Assembly: GCA_031761405.1 (NCBI GenBank)
Contig: JASEVX010000007.1
Coordinates: 57,077,385 to 57,141,384, forward strand
Direction: 5' to 3'
From: Serripes groenlandicus
Lineage: Eukaryota > Mollusca > Bivalvia > Cardiida > Cardiidae
Length of the DNA: 64,000 nt
The position numbers and the translations under genes were made by a program. The notes under the pieces are model-generated. The model was given only the letters and a program-made list of their open reading frames with translations. It was not told where the DNA came from and did not search any database. This document shows, one piece after another, positions 44,093 through 56,109 of the stretch (positions are counted from its first letter, which is position 1; every line of letters starts with the position of its first letter).

Positions 44093-44311
44093 GGTGTAGT
44101 GGTAAAGCATCCGCCTCGGGTTCCCTGGGAGGTCGCGCGTTCGATCCCCGACCGGGTTATAACACAGACTTTAAACAAAAAATGTTAGCAATGGCTGCCC
44201 TCCGTGGCGCTCAGGGTTGCGGGGCAAGGACAAGTAGTACTAAAACTTACTCGGGAAACGTCTTGATATAACTGAAAACGTGTTGAAAGGGGCGTAAAAC
44301 ACGAAACAATC
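44093..44311 (+). repeat. tRNA-derived SINE with a strong tRNA-like head
   Basis: GCCTCGGTGGTGTAGTGGTA (A-box, Gly/Glu tRNA style) and GCGCGTTCGATCCCCGACCG (B-box) at tRNA spacing, followed by the SINE core (CTTGATATAACTGAAAACGT) and tail (GGGGCGTAAAACACG). The continuation into core and tail shows a SINE rather than a tRNA gene. Confidence 0.85.
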
Positions 44312-44409
44312 ATACTGCATGTAATTTAGTCATAAATGCATCTGTTAACAAAATAACTGGACTAGTTGTATGCCTTTATAACTATAAATAATGTCAAAAC
44401 GGAGTGTTA

Positions 44410-44535
44410 TTAACCCTTTTCCCTCATACAGACGCTTTTTGACGCCTCTACAGCAGACTACTTTTGAGAACATTTTCGCAAAGTGAGATATTGCTCATTA
44501 TCAACAATTTCTCCTTTTTGCACTCTTTCAAATAG
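44410..44535 (+). mobile_element. TTAA MITE, 3'-truncated
   Basis: TTAACCCTTTTCCCTCATAC, GACGCCTCTACAGCAGACTA, then the inner hairpin GATATTGCTCATTATCAACA facing ATTTCTCC. The right end is missing. Confidence 0.75.
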
Positions 44536-44544
44536 TTAAACTTC

Positions 44545-44715
44545 TGTTCCAAGACCACCCATGGGAAGAGAAGAATATGGTCTTTATTTACAAGCTGTCT
44601 TAAATTGCTAGGTCATTTATGCAGATAATAATTAACAGAGAGATCAAAAGTGTGGTTGCTATAGACAGGGACTTGTGATACAAAGTTGGTCTTTAGTACA
44701 GGATTGACTGTACTT
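44545..44715. mobile_element. MITE-like repeat with AAGACCACC-type ends
   Basis: CCAAGACCACCCATGGGAAG at the left and AAGTTGGTCTTTAGTACAGG at the right; same family as 42350-42525. It ends at the AT-rich left boundary of inverted-repeat arm A. Confidence 0.65.
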
Positions 44716-44829
44716 TCATTTATATATAAATTATATATTTATTTATTTTTAAATATATAAATTTTCATTTATATATATTTTCCATTCTTCTGTCTGTATA
44801 TTGTCATCTGTTGCAGAGGTGTTGCTTTG

Positions 44830-44998
44830 TTAAACCGTTTCCCACATACAACAAATATGCAGCAGATGACTTTGAAATCATCTAGGCAAAATATGGGAAA
44901 TCTCTATAAATGAAAATTTATATATTTAAACAAAAGATATTGTGGCGTCTGAATGTTGTTGTCTGTTGCAGATTTGTTGTATTTGGGAAAGGGTAAAA
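44830..44998 (+). mobile_element. TTAA MITE in arm A (arm B partner 58382-58550)
   Basis: TTAAACCGTTTCCCACATAC opens it and GTTGTCTGTTGCAGATTTGT, then TTTGGGAAAGGGT close it. Confidence 0.75.
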
Positions 44999-45055
44999 GC
45001 CAAAATCGCTAGACACAGTTCATTACGTTCTCATCGGTATTGATGGTATCTCTAT

Positions 45056-45403
45056 GAACCGTTCCACGAGAAAACCAACATTATTGACTGCCTAATATGA
45101 CGACCCGCATGCTAATACGGGCCGACACATTCCGTCTATGGGAATAGATGTATAACGTACTGATTTCTGATAGACATCTGCGTAATGTATCGACCAGATC
45201 AGCCTGCGCTGTCCGCGCAGACTGATCCGGCCGACACATTCCGTCTTAGGGGGATAGATGTATAGAGTAGTGATTCCTGAAACAGAAAATCCACAGGTTG
45301 CGAAAAGTGTCTGTCCGGGTAAGCCTTCGCGGCATGCTAAGGCTGATCCGGTTCGATACTTTACGCAGAGTCCATAATGTTGGTTTTCTCGTGGAACGTC
45401 TCA
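45056..45403 (-). mobile_element. family F MITE, extended copy, arm A
   Basis: GAACCGTTCCACGAGAAAAC and TTTTCTCGTGGAACGTCTCA are long inverted ends. A second partial copy of the central blocks (GGGCCGACACATTCCGTCTA and again CGGCCGACACATTCCGTCTT) makes it longer than other copies. Confidence 0.88.
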
Positions 45404-45456
45404 TATGTTATACGGTAATAGAACAGTCATGACTCAATGCTCAAACTAATCTACTT

Positions 45457-45640
45457 CTTAATATTTTCCCCAATACATACACCGACGTCTCTGCAGCAGA
45501 CGGCCTTTTGAAAACATGGTGACAAAAAAAGAAATTGCTTAACACGAAATGTACTTTCATTTAAAGGAAATTTCCATTTTTTTTCGGGTATGTTTTCAAA
45601 GTCGTCTACATCTAATTTGTTGTATGAGGGAAAGGGTTAA
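45457..45640 (+). mobile_element. TTAA MITE in arm A (arm B partner 57738-57920)
   Basis: CTTAATATTTTCCCCAATAC, CTGCAGCAGACGGCCTTTTG, and the closing TGTATGAGGGAAAGGGTTAA. Confidence 0.75.
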
Positions 45641-45659
45641 TCCTTTACCACATATCGAA

Positions 45660-46025
45660 GCTGTTTAAATATGCTGAACTTCAGATGAGATCAAAATTTT
45701 GAAATGTTGAAACTTCTGCAAAAATCGCTAATAGTGACAATAGAGGAAGTAATAAATAGTTCGAAACTATGTTGGCAGTAAATGTTGAAAAACAGTGAAT
45801 TGAATGTCATGAAAACGTACTAAATTCGGCTCGTTGGGTATGTCTACCCAGTAAACATGAAGCATAGATGATCAATATTTAGATGTTTATTGTACTGGAA
45901 AGTGAAAGTATTGCTCAAAATTAATTCCAGAATTATGATTCTAGTATTTCAAGACAACTTTTTAACAGTTTAAAACTTTGACTATAATATCTAGAATCTG
46001 GTGTTTAGCCACTTTAATGCTTCTG
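45660..46025. mobile_element. MITE with TGCTGAACTT end, arm A
   Basis: TTTAAATATGCTGAACTTCA at the left; the interior matches 30309-30652 in reverse (GTAAATGTTGAAAAACAGTG, ATTGTACTGGAAAGTGAAAG). The arm B partner is 57355-57715. Confidence 0.7.
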
Positions 46026-46409
46026 CAGCAGACGAAAGCATTGTCTGGTTTTGACACAATTTTCGAACTTAATAATTATTCTTTCATTTATAGAAGTGTT
46101 TTACTTAATGTTTTCGAAGTCGTCTCTTGAAGGTTTCTTTTATGTTGGAAAGGGTTACCCTACTTTGATCACGTGACCCGTCACTATTGGAGACAAAAAT
46201 ACAAATTATTGTGGAGAATGTTTTCACCTAATAGATAGAAAATAAAATTTAAATCGATATCCTTGTACGAAAAAGTAGCCTAGGGTACCATCTAAAAGTC
46301 CGTTACATTCAAGATGGGATACATTAATACTTTTCCCATAAGCTAGTTTTTGTAGCGACGTGTAGATAGTTCGCCGTTGAGCCAACGATTCTAAGTTTCA
46401 ATCACGTAT

Positions 46410-46640
46410 ATTTATGCCTTTCCTAAATATTGACGCTTTCTGATGCCTCTCCAGGAGATGACATTTGAAAACAGTGTGACTAAAGAAGGAATTGCTCAAA
46501 ACGAGCAATTCTTGCTTTTGTCACAATGTTTTCAACATTTTTCAATGATAATAAATTCGTTTATAGAGATTTTCAGTGCTTTACTTATATGATTTCAATG
46601 TGGTCTGCTGCAGATTTGCTACACTTGTGACAATGGTAGA
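46410..46640 (+). mobile_element. TTAA MITE in arm A with a clear inner hairpin
   Basis: GACTAAAGAAGGAATTGCTC faces GAGCAATTCTTGCTTTTGTC across AAAAC. Outer ends are diverged (CCTTTCCTAAATATTGACGC and CTGCTGCAGATTTGCTACAC). Confidence 0.7.
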
Positions 46641-46739
46641 GCTACATAGGAAACACATCAATAACTGTTCACAAAATTCTGGCAGCACGACGATGCATAT
46701 CAAACTTTGAGGTGATATGTAACCAGGTTTTAAAAATGA

Positions 46740-47293
46740 GGACACAAATGGGTGTCTAGAAAACTAATACATAAGACCTAAGACTTTAAGAATAACTTCG
46801 TTTTGAAGAATTCCAAAGAGTGGTGATTTCTTTATTCATCAGGGATAGATATGTCTCAATATCTTTTGGTTGAAGGAAAAAAAAGAATCGTTAGCATGTG
46901 TAAGGTTTGCCGATGCTTGTCCAATTGTGTCGGCAAATCCGCATTAGGTTGTTACTGTTATCAGGGATTACCAGTTCAGGGGCATTCTTGAAATTCCATA
47001 TCTATCTTCTAAGCTGCCATGAATTCATCAACAGCATCTCTGTAGATCTTGAAATAACGAACAGATCCACAAGAATAATTGTGATTTTGTAAATCTTTGC
47101 AAAATAAAGTAATAATAAAAATAAAAAATGGATCTTAGTTTTCTAGGTCTTAGTTTTCTAGTACAGTGGGTCTAAGTTTTCTAGTACACTGGGTCTTAGT
47201 TTTCTAGGTCTTCGTTTTCTAGTACAGTGCGTCTTAGTTTTCTAGTGGGTTTTAGGTCTTAGGTCTTAGTTTTCTAGACACCCGGACACAAAT
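46740..47293. mobile_element. MULE-like non-autonomous element with 10-bp target duplication, arm A
   Basis: The element proper is 46750-47283. The ends are GGGTGTCTAGAAAACTAA and its complement TTAGTTTTCTAGACACCC. It is flanked by perfect direct repeats GGACACAAAT (46740-46749 and 47284-47293). 9-10 bp target duplications are typical of Mutator-like elements. The right subterminal part repeats GGTCTTAGTTTTCTAG irregularly (47130-47280). No transposase is seen. Confidence 0.82.
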
Positions 47294-47299
47294 ACTAAA

Positions 47300-48370
47300 T
47301 TGCTACTGAGCCAACTTTTGTAGCGACATCGTATATCTCCTTCATACTAAGGTTCCAAACTTTCAAGCCGTCATCAGACCGAGTTTTTTTAAGACTGTAA
47401 CATGAATTTCCGTTTAGTTTGTTTCAGTTAATAGTTTGTTTAAAGTGTTAACTGTATGAGAAATTATGCAGATCTTGTAAGTGTGACATCCTTACTCGGA
47501 CGTTTAGTAACTAGAAGGTCAACAAGGGACATTCTAGGTTCAAACACCGGTTGTTTTGATAAACAGTGTATTTAGAGCTAATTCTTTGGTACTCAATTCA
47601 GCACGAAGCGCTGCACATGGCAGTTTAATATAAGCTTACTTGAAGAAGACATGATATTTTAAAAAGTGAAATGCTGTTGAAAGTGGAGTAATGTGTAATT
47701 CAAGCATAATTATGTTGTTACAATTTAAATTGACGATTCGGTCGCTTATATTGTCCTACGCTTGAACCGTATTAAAGTAAAGGAAAAGGTAATTTGTTTA
47801 GCTTACAATGTTAATGGTTCTAGTTTTTATTATACAAAGCACAAACAACACAGTTCCTTTTCGAAATGAAAGTAGTACAAACAAACCATAATGTTAGTTT
47901 TAGGCTACATTCTATCTATCAACGGATATTTTCAACCGTAATGTGAACTTCGAGGTTCAAAGATTGAAATGTTTTACAAATGTTTCTATCATTCATGCTG
48001 AACGAATCGTGTTCTCCTTAAATTGCATAGTGTTAGACACTAAACATTGCCGCGAAGCAAGATAACCAATTATTCTGCTCCAGCGAAATGCAGTCGGCTT
48101 TCATAAGACATTGGCTGATCAAATGACAACATTCCCGATTATCCAGATATTGGCTTGCCAAATGACAACATATCCGATCATCTAGATATTTCGTCAATTT
48201 ATGTAATTCAGTGACATTGCATTTAGTAAATGTACTTCTCTGTTTTAAAGAGGCAATTATAACAATTACGTAATATGCAAAGCCATACCAAAAATATTGA
48301 GGAGATCATTGACCTTTATCGTATTTTTGACAAAGGTTCTACGTAATGAAAGGGACCTGGGTTTAAATAC
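47300..48370. other. arm A segment without recognised elements
   Basis: It is mirrored in arm B (55060-56090). A short near-duplicate block with TGGCTGATCAAATGACAACATTCC / TGGCTTGCCAAATGACAACATATC spacing lies near 48110-48180. No gene is seen. Confidence 0.5.
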
Positions 48371-48374
48371 CACC

Positions 48375-48530
48375 TATTGGAGGACAACTACCTGGTCTTT
48401 GTTCCCGGATGGGCTTTATTTGCAGGGTCATTTATGCAGAAATGTTTTAATTGGGAAACTAAAAGTATGATTGCTAAGAAATGGAATTGATAATCAAAGG
48501 TGGTCTTTAGCAAGGCTTCGACTGTACATG
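48375..48530. mobile_element. MITE-like repeat with CCACCTATTGG end, arm A
   Basis: ACCACCTATTGGAGGACAAC, CCTGGTCTTTGTTCCCGGAT and AAAGGTGGTCTTTAGCAAGG, the same order as 42350-42525. The 109-bp array starts directly after it. Confidence 0.7.
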
Positions 48531-49955
48531 TATTATGCAAGTTAAATGTATCACGAACTAATAATGAATGGAATGTGATTTAGTATTCCTAGTTCCACAA
48601 CCAGGGTAATATATGATAAACATGTATCTACAGCTGAGGTATTATACAAGTTAAATATATCACGAAATAATAATGAATGGAATGTGATTTAGTATTCCTA
48701 GTTCCACAACCAGGGTAATATATGATAAACATGTATCTACAGCTGAGGTATTATACAAGTTAAATGTATCACGAAATAATAATGAATGGAATGTGATTTA
48801 GTATTCCTAGTTCCACAACCAGGGTAATATATGATAAACATGTATCTACAGCTGAGGTATTATACAAGTTAAATATATCACGAAATAATAATGAATGGAA
48901 TGTGATTTAGTATTCCTAGTTCCACAACCAGGGTAATATATGATAAACACGTATCTACAGCTGAGGTATTATACAAGTTAAATATATCACGAAAAAATAA
49001 TGAATGGAACGTATTGTAGGATTCCTAGTTCCACAACCAGGGTAATATATGATAAACATGTATCTACAGCTGAGGTATTATACAAGTTAAATATATCACG
49101 AAATAATAATGAATGGAACGTATTGTAGTATTCCTAGTTCCACAACCAGGATAATATATGATAAACATGTATCTACAGCTGAGGTATTATACAAGTTAAA
49201 TATATCACGAAATAATAATGAATGGAATGTGATTTAGTATTCCTAGTTCCACAACCAGGGTAATATATGATAAACATGTATCTACAGCTGAGGTATTATA
49301 CAAGTTAAATATATCACGAAATAATAATGAATGGAATGTGATTTAGTATTCCTAGTTCCACAACCAGGGTAATATATGATAAACATGTATCTACAGCTGA
49401 GGTATTATACAAGTTAAATGTATCACGAAATAATAATGAATGGAATGTGATTTAGTATTCCTAGTTCCACAACCAGGGTAATATATGATAAACATGTATA
49501 TACAGCTGAGGTATTATACAAGTTAAATATATCACGAAATAATAATGAATGGAATGTGATTTAGTATTCCTAGTTCCACAACCAGGGTAATATATGATAA
49601 ACATGTATCTACAGCTGAGGTATTATACAAGTTAAATATATCACGAAATAATAATGAATGGAACGTATTGTAGGATTCCTAGTTCCACAACCAGGGTAAT
49701 ATATGATAAACATGTATCTACAGCTGAGGTATTATACAAGTTAAATATATCACGAAATAATAATGAATGGAACGTATTGTAGTATTCCTAGTTCCACAAC
49801 CAGGGTAATATATGATAAACATGTATCTACAGCTGAGGTATTATACAAGTTAAATGTATCACGAAATAATAATGAATGGAACGTGTTGTAGTATTCCTAG
49901 TTCCACAACCAGGGTAATATATGATACATATGTATCTTCAGCTGAGGTATTATAC
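48523..49955 (+). repeat. 109-bp minisatellite, 13 copies, only in arm A
   Basis: CAGCTGAGGTATTATACAAG marks occur exactly 109 bp apart from 48631 to 49939. Units differ by few bases; a subtype with GAACGTATTGTAG recurs in a pattern (48.99, 49.11, 49.66, 49.77 kb), implying multi-unit duplication. Arm B holds one partial unit at 54580-54700. Confidence 0.97.
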
Positions 49956-50320
49956 TCCCTTCCCACTAACATCACATTTGCAGCAGACGAATTTAAAAAG
50001 ATCTAGGCAAATATATGTAAATCGTCTATAAATAAAAGTATAATTGTTGAACAAATGTAGACAACCTTGTGGAAAATGGAAAACATTCTCATTAAAAGCA
50101 ATTTCTCATTTTGCCACATTTTTTATAAAAATCGTCTGCTGCAGAAAGATCTAGGCAAATATATGTAAATCGTCTATAAATGAAAGTATAATTGTTGAAA
50201 AAAGTAGACAAACTTATGGAAAATGGAGAAAATTCTCATTATATGCAATTTCTCATTGTGCCACATTTTTTTAAATTCTTCTGCTGCAGTAAGCGCCTTT
50301 ATGTGGGAAAGGGATGAGTG
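49955..50320 (+). mobile_element. TTAA MITE with internal duplication, arm A
   Basis: CTTCCCACTAACATCACATT opens it; AAAGATCTAGGCAAATATAT and ATGTAAATCGTCTATAAAT occur twice about 130 bp apart; TATGTGGGAAAGGGATGAG closes it. The arm B partner (54455-54595) lacks most of the interior. Confidence 0.7.
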
Positions 50321-50700
50321 AATACAATGCTTGTTTATATAATCTCCTTAAAATATTCCTGGTTGCCTTTCCCACGAAAACCTGTTTTCTGGGTATTTTG
50401 TTTTTATGTTTTTAAAAGTGACGATATAATGTAAAATACGCAAAGCTACATGTATATATATTCACTTGTTCGAGATTTATGCTCACCTGTGAAATCAATA
50501 TGTGAAACTATTTTACCTGCCAAATGATAAATATTAATATCACCAACTATAACACTCCGATTTATTGTCCTTCATGCAGTAAATATGCAATGAGACACAC
50601 ATCATAAGTTTCAAATTACATACGATTTGCTTGCACATTTTCCATTGGTTTGATTGCTTTTAAAATAGATAGGAATCTAACTAAACCACAGTATCGAGGG

Positions 50701-50938
50701 ATTGGCGTAAAACGGTTGTAACTAAAATTAGTATTTTTTTTAACAAGGTTAATCACCTCTACATAGAGTCTTTATAAGAGTTAAATCATTTTTCTTGGAA
50801 AACAATGGAAATTTAGGTGCCATTGCTCGTCCTGAGCAATGGCACCTAAATTTCCATTGTTTACAAAGGGGTCAAAATTGCCCCTTAACCAGGGTTGTCC
50901 AAATTCGTTTTTAGTTACAACTGTTTCACGCCAAGCCC
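50701..50938. mobile_element. fold-back element with nested hairpin
   Basis: The outer arms TTGGCGTAAAACGGTTGTAA (from about 50702) and TTACAACTGTTTCACGCCAA (to about 50936) are inverted with two mismatches. Inside lies a perfect 29-bp stem with a 5-nt loop GTCCT (50800-50862; left arm starts AAACAATGGAAATTTAGGTG). No coding frame. Confidence 0.88.
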
Positions 50939-51214
50939 TCTGTATGAGCGAGGCAAATCCGAATTGATATGTGATGCTCAAACCGCTCAGAGACATACTG
51001 TCCAAAGAATACTCAGAAAAGGGGGGCACTCAAAATCCCATAAGTCAAAATCCTCTCTGTGCGAAAACGGCTCAGTAGTTAAAATCTCTTAATACATTTA
51101 ACAAGGTTAGTCAAAATACCACCGGCAAAATGACTACTTTCGAAAGCATTAACGGTAGAGGAGAAATTTGCTCATTATCAATCATTTTTCTTAAAATATA
51201 TTGCATACATATTT

Positions 51215-51500
51215 CTGCCAACGTCTTCAAAGTCATCCGCTTCAGAGCTTATTTGTTTGTTGTAGAAATATTCATAAAATTAATTTGTTAATTTATATGA
51301 TTTAATCCACATTCTTTTTGCAGCCTGTTTTCCATTTTCTTTCAGACTTATTTTGTTAAGAAGGATCAATCAAAAACATCTTCCAACGTCTTCAAAGTCA
51401 TCCGCTACAGAGCTTATTTGTTTATTGTAGAACAATTAATATAATTCATTTGTTAATATTCTTTTCCGCAGCCTGTTTTTCATTTTCTTTGAGACTTATT
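51215..51500 (+). repeat. ~164-bp tandem duplication
   Basis: CAACGTCTTCAAAGTCATCC occurs at about 51218 and 51382, each followed by GAGCTTATTTGTTT and, further on, by GCAGCCTGTTTT and TTATTTTGTTAAG. Confidence 0.8.
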
Positions 51501-51625
51501 TTGTTAAGGATGATCAATTAAAACAAGACTCTTTACAAAGAATCCTTTTTATTATTTTGTTTGTCATATATTTCAGTATAAAACAGTTTACTCTTTTCTT
51601 TTATATTATTCCCTTCGACAACTGA

Positions 51626-51854
51626 AGTAACCCTTTCCTACATATATACGCTATATGACGCCTCTGCAGCAAACGACTTTTAAAAACAATGTGACAAAAG
51701 TGGAAATTGCTCAAAACGAGCAATTTCTCCTTTTGCCATGATGTTTTCAACTTTGTTCAGTAAATAAACCTTTATTTATAGGGATTTTACATGTTTTAGC
51801 CTAGATGTTTTCAAAGTTGTCTGCTGCAGATTTGTTATTTGAGGGAAAGAGTTA
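51626..51854 (+). mobile_element. TTAA MITE with intact inner hairpin
   Basis: GTAACCCTTTCCTACATATA opens it; GAAATTGCTCAAAACGAGCA is the hairpin centre, followed by ATTTCTCCTTTTGCCATG; GTCTGCTGCAGATTTGTTAT and GAGGGAAAGAGTTA close it. Confidence 0.82.
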
Positions 51855-52226
51855 TATTTAAACGGTGTACTGCTTTGTAACAGCTAATCTATAACTCGGG
51901 CAAGCTTAGTCCATGATCCAATAGGGACTGGTCAATAAAAATAAATGATCCACACAGGGACACTACATTGTATATTACATGTAATATAGTGTCTATGATC
52001 CACAGCAGGCGAAAATGTGTCTCAATGCATCTCCGTCTCGTCATCACAGCTAAAAGGTTTATAACTTTTAACAAACTTGGGACTACGATTCTAACGTATT
52101 ATCAGCAGTTACATCGTGCAAGTGGTACGTCAGGAAACCAATCATTTAGTCTGGAGTTCCTTAACCTTATTACTGCGTAAAGGATCATATGAAGTCGAGA
52201 TCCAGATTACAAATCATTGTTCGCAT

Positions 52227-52416
<190 letters not shown>

Positions 52417-52689
52417 CAATGATTTTTATGCGGGGGATTCAGCGATTTCAGCTATGCTGAATACCTCCGTATATTGTCATGCCCAGCTTCCAGGAAGTGT
52501 AAAATTTTGTAAAATATGCAATTATACAAAGTAAACGTACACAATGTAAAGTTTTAATCCATGAAGTTGTATACATAATTTAGAAATTTAAGTTAGACAT
52601 AAGGATCTTAAATGTTTCTTTTAAATATATGGAAAACGAGTAGCTTGAAAGCGGGTAGCTCAAAAACCTTTAGAGAAAATCCCTGCAAT

Positions 52690-53790
52690 GAAATGTCGTG
52701 CATCGTCAACATTTTCCCTTGTTAACACTCAACAGGCTACATTTTGCATCGGATCTTCATGAAAGTTTATCAGAACATTCATCTCCATCAAATTTTGGAC
52801 AAGTTCGAAACTGGGACATTTGAGATCAAAAACTAGGTCACTAGGTCAAATTGAAGGAAAATCTTGTTAACACTCTAGAGGCCAAATTTTCAACTTGAGT
52901 ATTTTGAAACTTTATCAGCATGTTTGTCTTGATGATGTAAGTCAAGTTCCAACACGAGTCATGTCGGGTCAAAAAGTAGTTCACAAGGTCAGATTGAAGG
53001 AAAAGCTTGTTAACAATCTAGAGGCCGCAATATTTGCTTCAGCAGTTTGAAATTTTGTCAGAATGTTTGTATTAATGATTTCTAGGTCAAGTTCAAATAT
53101 GGAAATGTTTATCTAAATGATATCTAGGCCATGTTCGAATACGGGTCAAGCCGGGTCAAAAACTAGGTCACTAAGCCAAATTGAATGGAAATCTAATTAA
53201 CACTGTAGAGGCCTTATTTTCAACTTGAGCATGTTGAAACTTTATCAGAATGTTTGTCTTGATAATATGTCGGTCAGTTCGAACAGATTATGATGGGTCA
53301 AAAAGTAGGTCACTAGGTCAAATTGAAGGAAAAGCTTGTTAGCAATTTTTGCTTCAGCAGTTTTTTGAAATATTGTCAGAATGTTTGTATTAATAATATC
53401 CAGGTCAAGTTCGAATATGGGTGACATTGGGTCAGAAACTATGTCACTAGGCTAAATTGAAGGAAAATAGTGTTAACTCTGCAGAAGCATCTTTTTTGAC
53501 TACAGCAGCTTGAAATTTGGTCAGAATCCTATCTAAATGATATCTAGGTCAAGTTTGAATATGAGTCATGCCGGGTTAAAAACTAGGTCACTAGGTCAAA
53601 TTGAAGGAATAACTTCTTAACACTCTGGATACTGTATTTTTAGCTTAAGCATGTTGAAACTTTATCATAATGTTTTTCTTGGGTGATATCTAGGTCAAGT
53701 TCTAACATGGGTCATGTTGGTCAAAAAGTAGGTCACTAGGAATATCTTGGTAACACTCTAGAGCCAACATCACCCGCAATTTAGTACTTT
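52690..53790 (+). repeat. degenerate ~140-bp tandem array, about 8 copies
   Basis: The recurring AACTAGGTCACTAGGTCAAA block is found near 52834, 52973, 53157, 53300, 53432, 53577 and 53720, followed by TTGAAGGAAAA, TTAACACTCTAGAGGCC and later TTGAAACTTTATCAGAATG. Spacing is 130-185 bp with strong divergence, so it is an older array than the 109-bp and 71-bp ones. Confidence 0.9.
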
Positions 53791-54720
53791 CAGTACTTTG
53801 ATTTTTAAATCCTAATACAAGAAGAAATTATTTATTATAGTGACTTGTGAATACGTTAACAAATACGAAGCAAAATTACAATACAATTCGCCACTCCCGG
53901 TCCAACGGGCCTATAAATCACATGAAAATAAACATAACACAATGAATATATACATATAAATATCATAGGAATATATACAAATATTTGAGTGGTTGTCTAT
54001 GACGGCTGGTTATATAAGGAATTCCGGCGTTTTAAGTAAGCTTAAACAAGAAGGCCAAATGTCCCTTTATTTTAAAGAAGAAGGCTAAGATGTGCCGATG
54101 TTGCTCAGCTGGCTACCATAGCCTATAATAAAAGGTTACCAAGAGCAGAAAGGGCCAATTTTATTTTACTTAATTTTAGATGCCCATGTTATTCTACCCG
54201 ATTCTTCCAAAGACTGTAACATGTTATATTAATATTAATATTTATCATTTGGCAGGTAAAATAGTTTCACATATTGATTTCACAGGTGAGCATAAATCTC
54301 GAACAAGTGCATATATATACATGTAGCTTTGCGTATTTTACATTATATCGTCACTTTTAAAACATAAAAACAAAACACCCAGAAAACAGGTTTTCGTGGG
54401 AAAGGCAACCAGGAATATTTTAAGGAGATTATATAAACAAGCATTGTATTCACTCATCCCTTTCCCACATAAAGGCGCTTACTGCAGCAGAAGAATTTAA
54501 AAAAAATGTGGCACAATGAGAAATTGCTTATAATAAGAATTTTCTCCATTTGCTGCAAATGTGTTGTTAGTGGGAAGGGAGTATAATACCTCAGCTGTAT
54601 ATACATGTTTATCATATATTACCCTGGTTGTGGAACTAGGAATACTAAATCACATTCCATTCATTATTAGTTCGTGATACATTTAATTTGCATAATGCAT
54701 GTACAGTCGAAGCCTTGCTA

Positions 54721-55046
54721 AAGACCACCTTTGATTATCAATTCCATTTCTTAGCAATCATACTTTTAGTTTCCCAATTAAAACATTTCTGCATAAATGA
54801 CCCTGCAAATAAAGCCCATCCGGGAACAAAGACCAGGTAGTTGTCCTCCAATAGGTGGTCTTTAAACCCAGGTCCCTTTCATTAAGACCACCTTTGATTA
54901 TCAATTCCATTTCTTAGCAATCATACTTTTAGTTTCCCAATTAAAACATTTCTGCATAAATGACCCTGCAAATAAAGCCCATCCGGGAACAAAGACCAGG
55001 TAGTTGTCCTCCAATAGGTGGTCTTTAAACCCAGGTCCCTTTCATT
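54721..55046 (-). repeat. 163-bp tandem duplication, only in arm B
   Basis: AAGACCACCTTTGATTATCA occurs at 54721 and 54884; each copy runs through TTGTCCTCCAATAGGTGGTC to CCCAGGTCCCTTTCATTA. Each copy corresponds to one AAAGACCACC-type MITE, so the duplication equals the element plus a few flanking bases. Confidence 0.93.
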
Positions 55047-56109
55047 ACGTAGAACCTTGGTCAAAAATACGATAAAGGTCAATGATCTCCTCAATATTTT
55101 TGGTATGGCTTTGCATATTACGTAATTGTTATAATTGCCTCTTTAAAACAGAGAAGTACATTTACTAAATGCAATGCCACTGAATTACATAAATTGACGA
55201 AATATCTAGATGATCGGATATGTTGTCATTTGGCAAGCCAATATCTGGATAATCGGGAATGTTGTCATTTGATCAGCCAATGTCTTATGAAAGCCGACTG
55301 CATTTCGCTGGAGCAGAATAATTGGTTATCTTGCTTCGCGGCAATGTTTAGTGTCTGTCTAACGCTATGCAATTTAAGGAGAACACGATTCGTTCAGCAT
55401 GAATGATAGAAACATTTGTAAAACATTTCAATCTTTGAACCTCGAAGTTCACATTACGGTTGAAAATATCCGTTGATAGTTAGAATGTAGCCTAAAACTA
55501 ACATTATGGTTTGTTTGTACTACTTTCATTTCGAAAAGGAACTGTGTTGTTTGTGCTTTGTATAATAACAACTAGAACCATCAACATTGTAAGCTAAACA
55601 AATTACCTTTTCCTTTACTTTAATACGGTTCAAGCGTAGGACAATATAAGCGACCGAATCGTTAATTTAAATTGTAACAACATAATTATGCTTGAATTAC
55701 ACATTACTCCACTTTCAACAGCATTTCACTTTTTAAAATATCATGTCTTCTTCAAGTAAGCTTATATTAAACTGCCATGTGCAGCGCTTCGTGCTAAATT
55801 GAGTACCAAAGAATTAGCTCTAAATACACTGTTTATCAAAACAACCGGTGTTTGAACCTAGAATGTCCCTTGTTGACCTTCTAGTTACTAAACGTCCGAG
55901 TAAGGATGTCACACTTACAAGATCTGCATAATTTCTCATACAGTTAACACTTTAAACAAACTATTAACTGAAACAAACTAAACGGAAATTCATGTTACAG
56001 TCTTAAAAACTCGGTCTGATGACGGCTTGAAAGTTTGGAACCTTAGTATGAAGGAGATATACGATGTCGCTACAAAAGTTGGCTCAGTAGCAATTTAGTA
56101 TTTGTGTCC

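Larger units (their letters stand above)
44718..50540 (+). repeat. giant inverted repeat, arm A (5.8 kb)
   Basis: The sequence is the reverse complement, block for block, of 54232-58655: for example the exact inner edge AAATGATAAATATTAATAT (50522-50540) and the outer AT-rich block near 44720-44770. Differences are scattered substitutions and four larger indels, chiefly the 109-bp array present here and collapsed in arm B. A 61-codon frame at 46907-47092 has three changed residues against its arm B partner at 56286-56471. The arm is a patchwork of MITEs with no gene. Confidence 0.95.

Noticed and set aside
44093..44165. A genuine tRNA gene (Gly/Glu type)
   Set aside because: A- and B-boxes are good, but the sequence continues into the SINE core and tail seen in other copies, and the anticodon arm and acceptor stem do not pair convincingly.
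46907..47092. 61-codon frame conserved between the two inverted-repeat arms (also 56286-56471)
   Set aside because: Conservation follows from the recent duplication of the whole arm. The frame lies inside a MULE-like non-autonomous element and resembles no protein.
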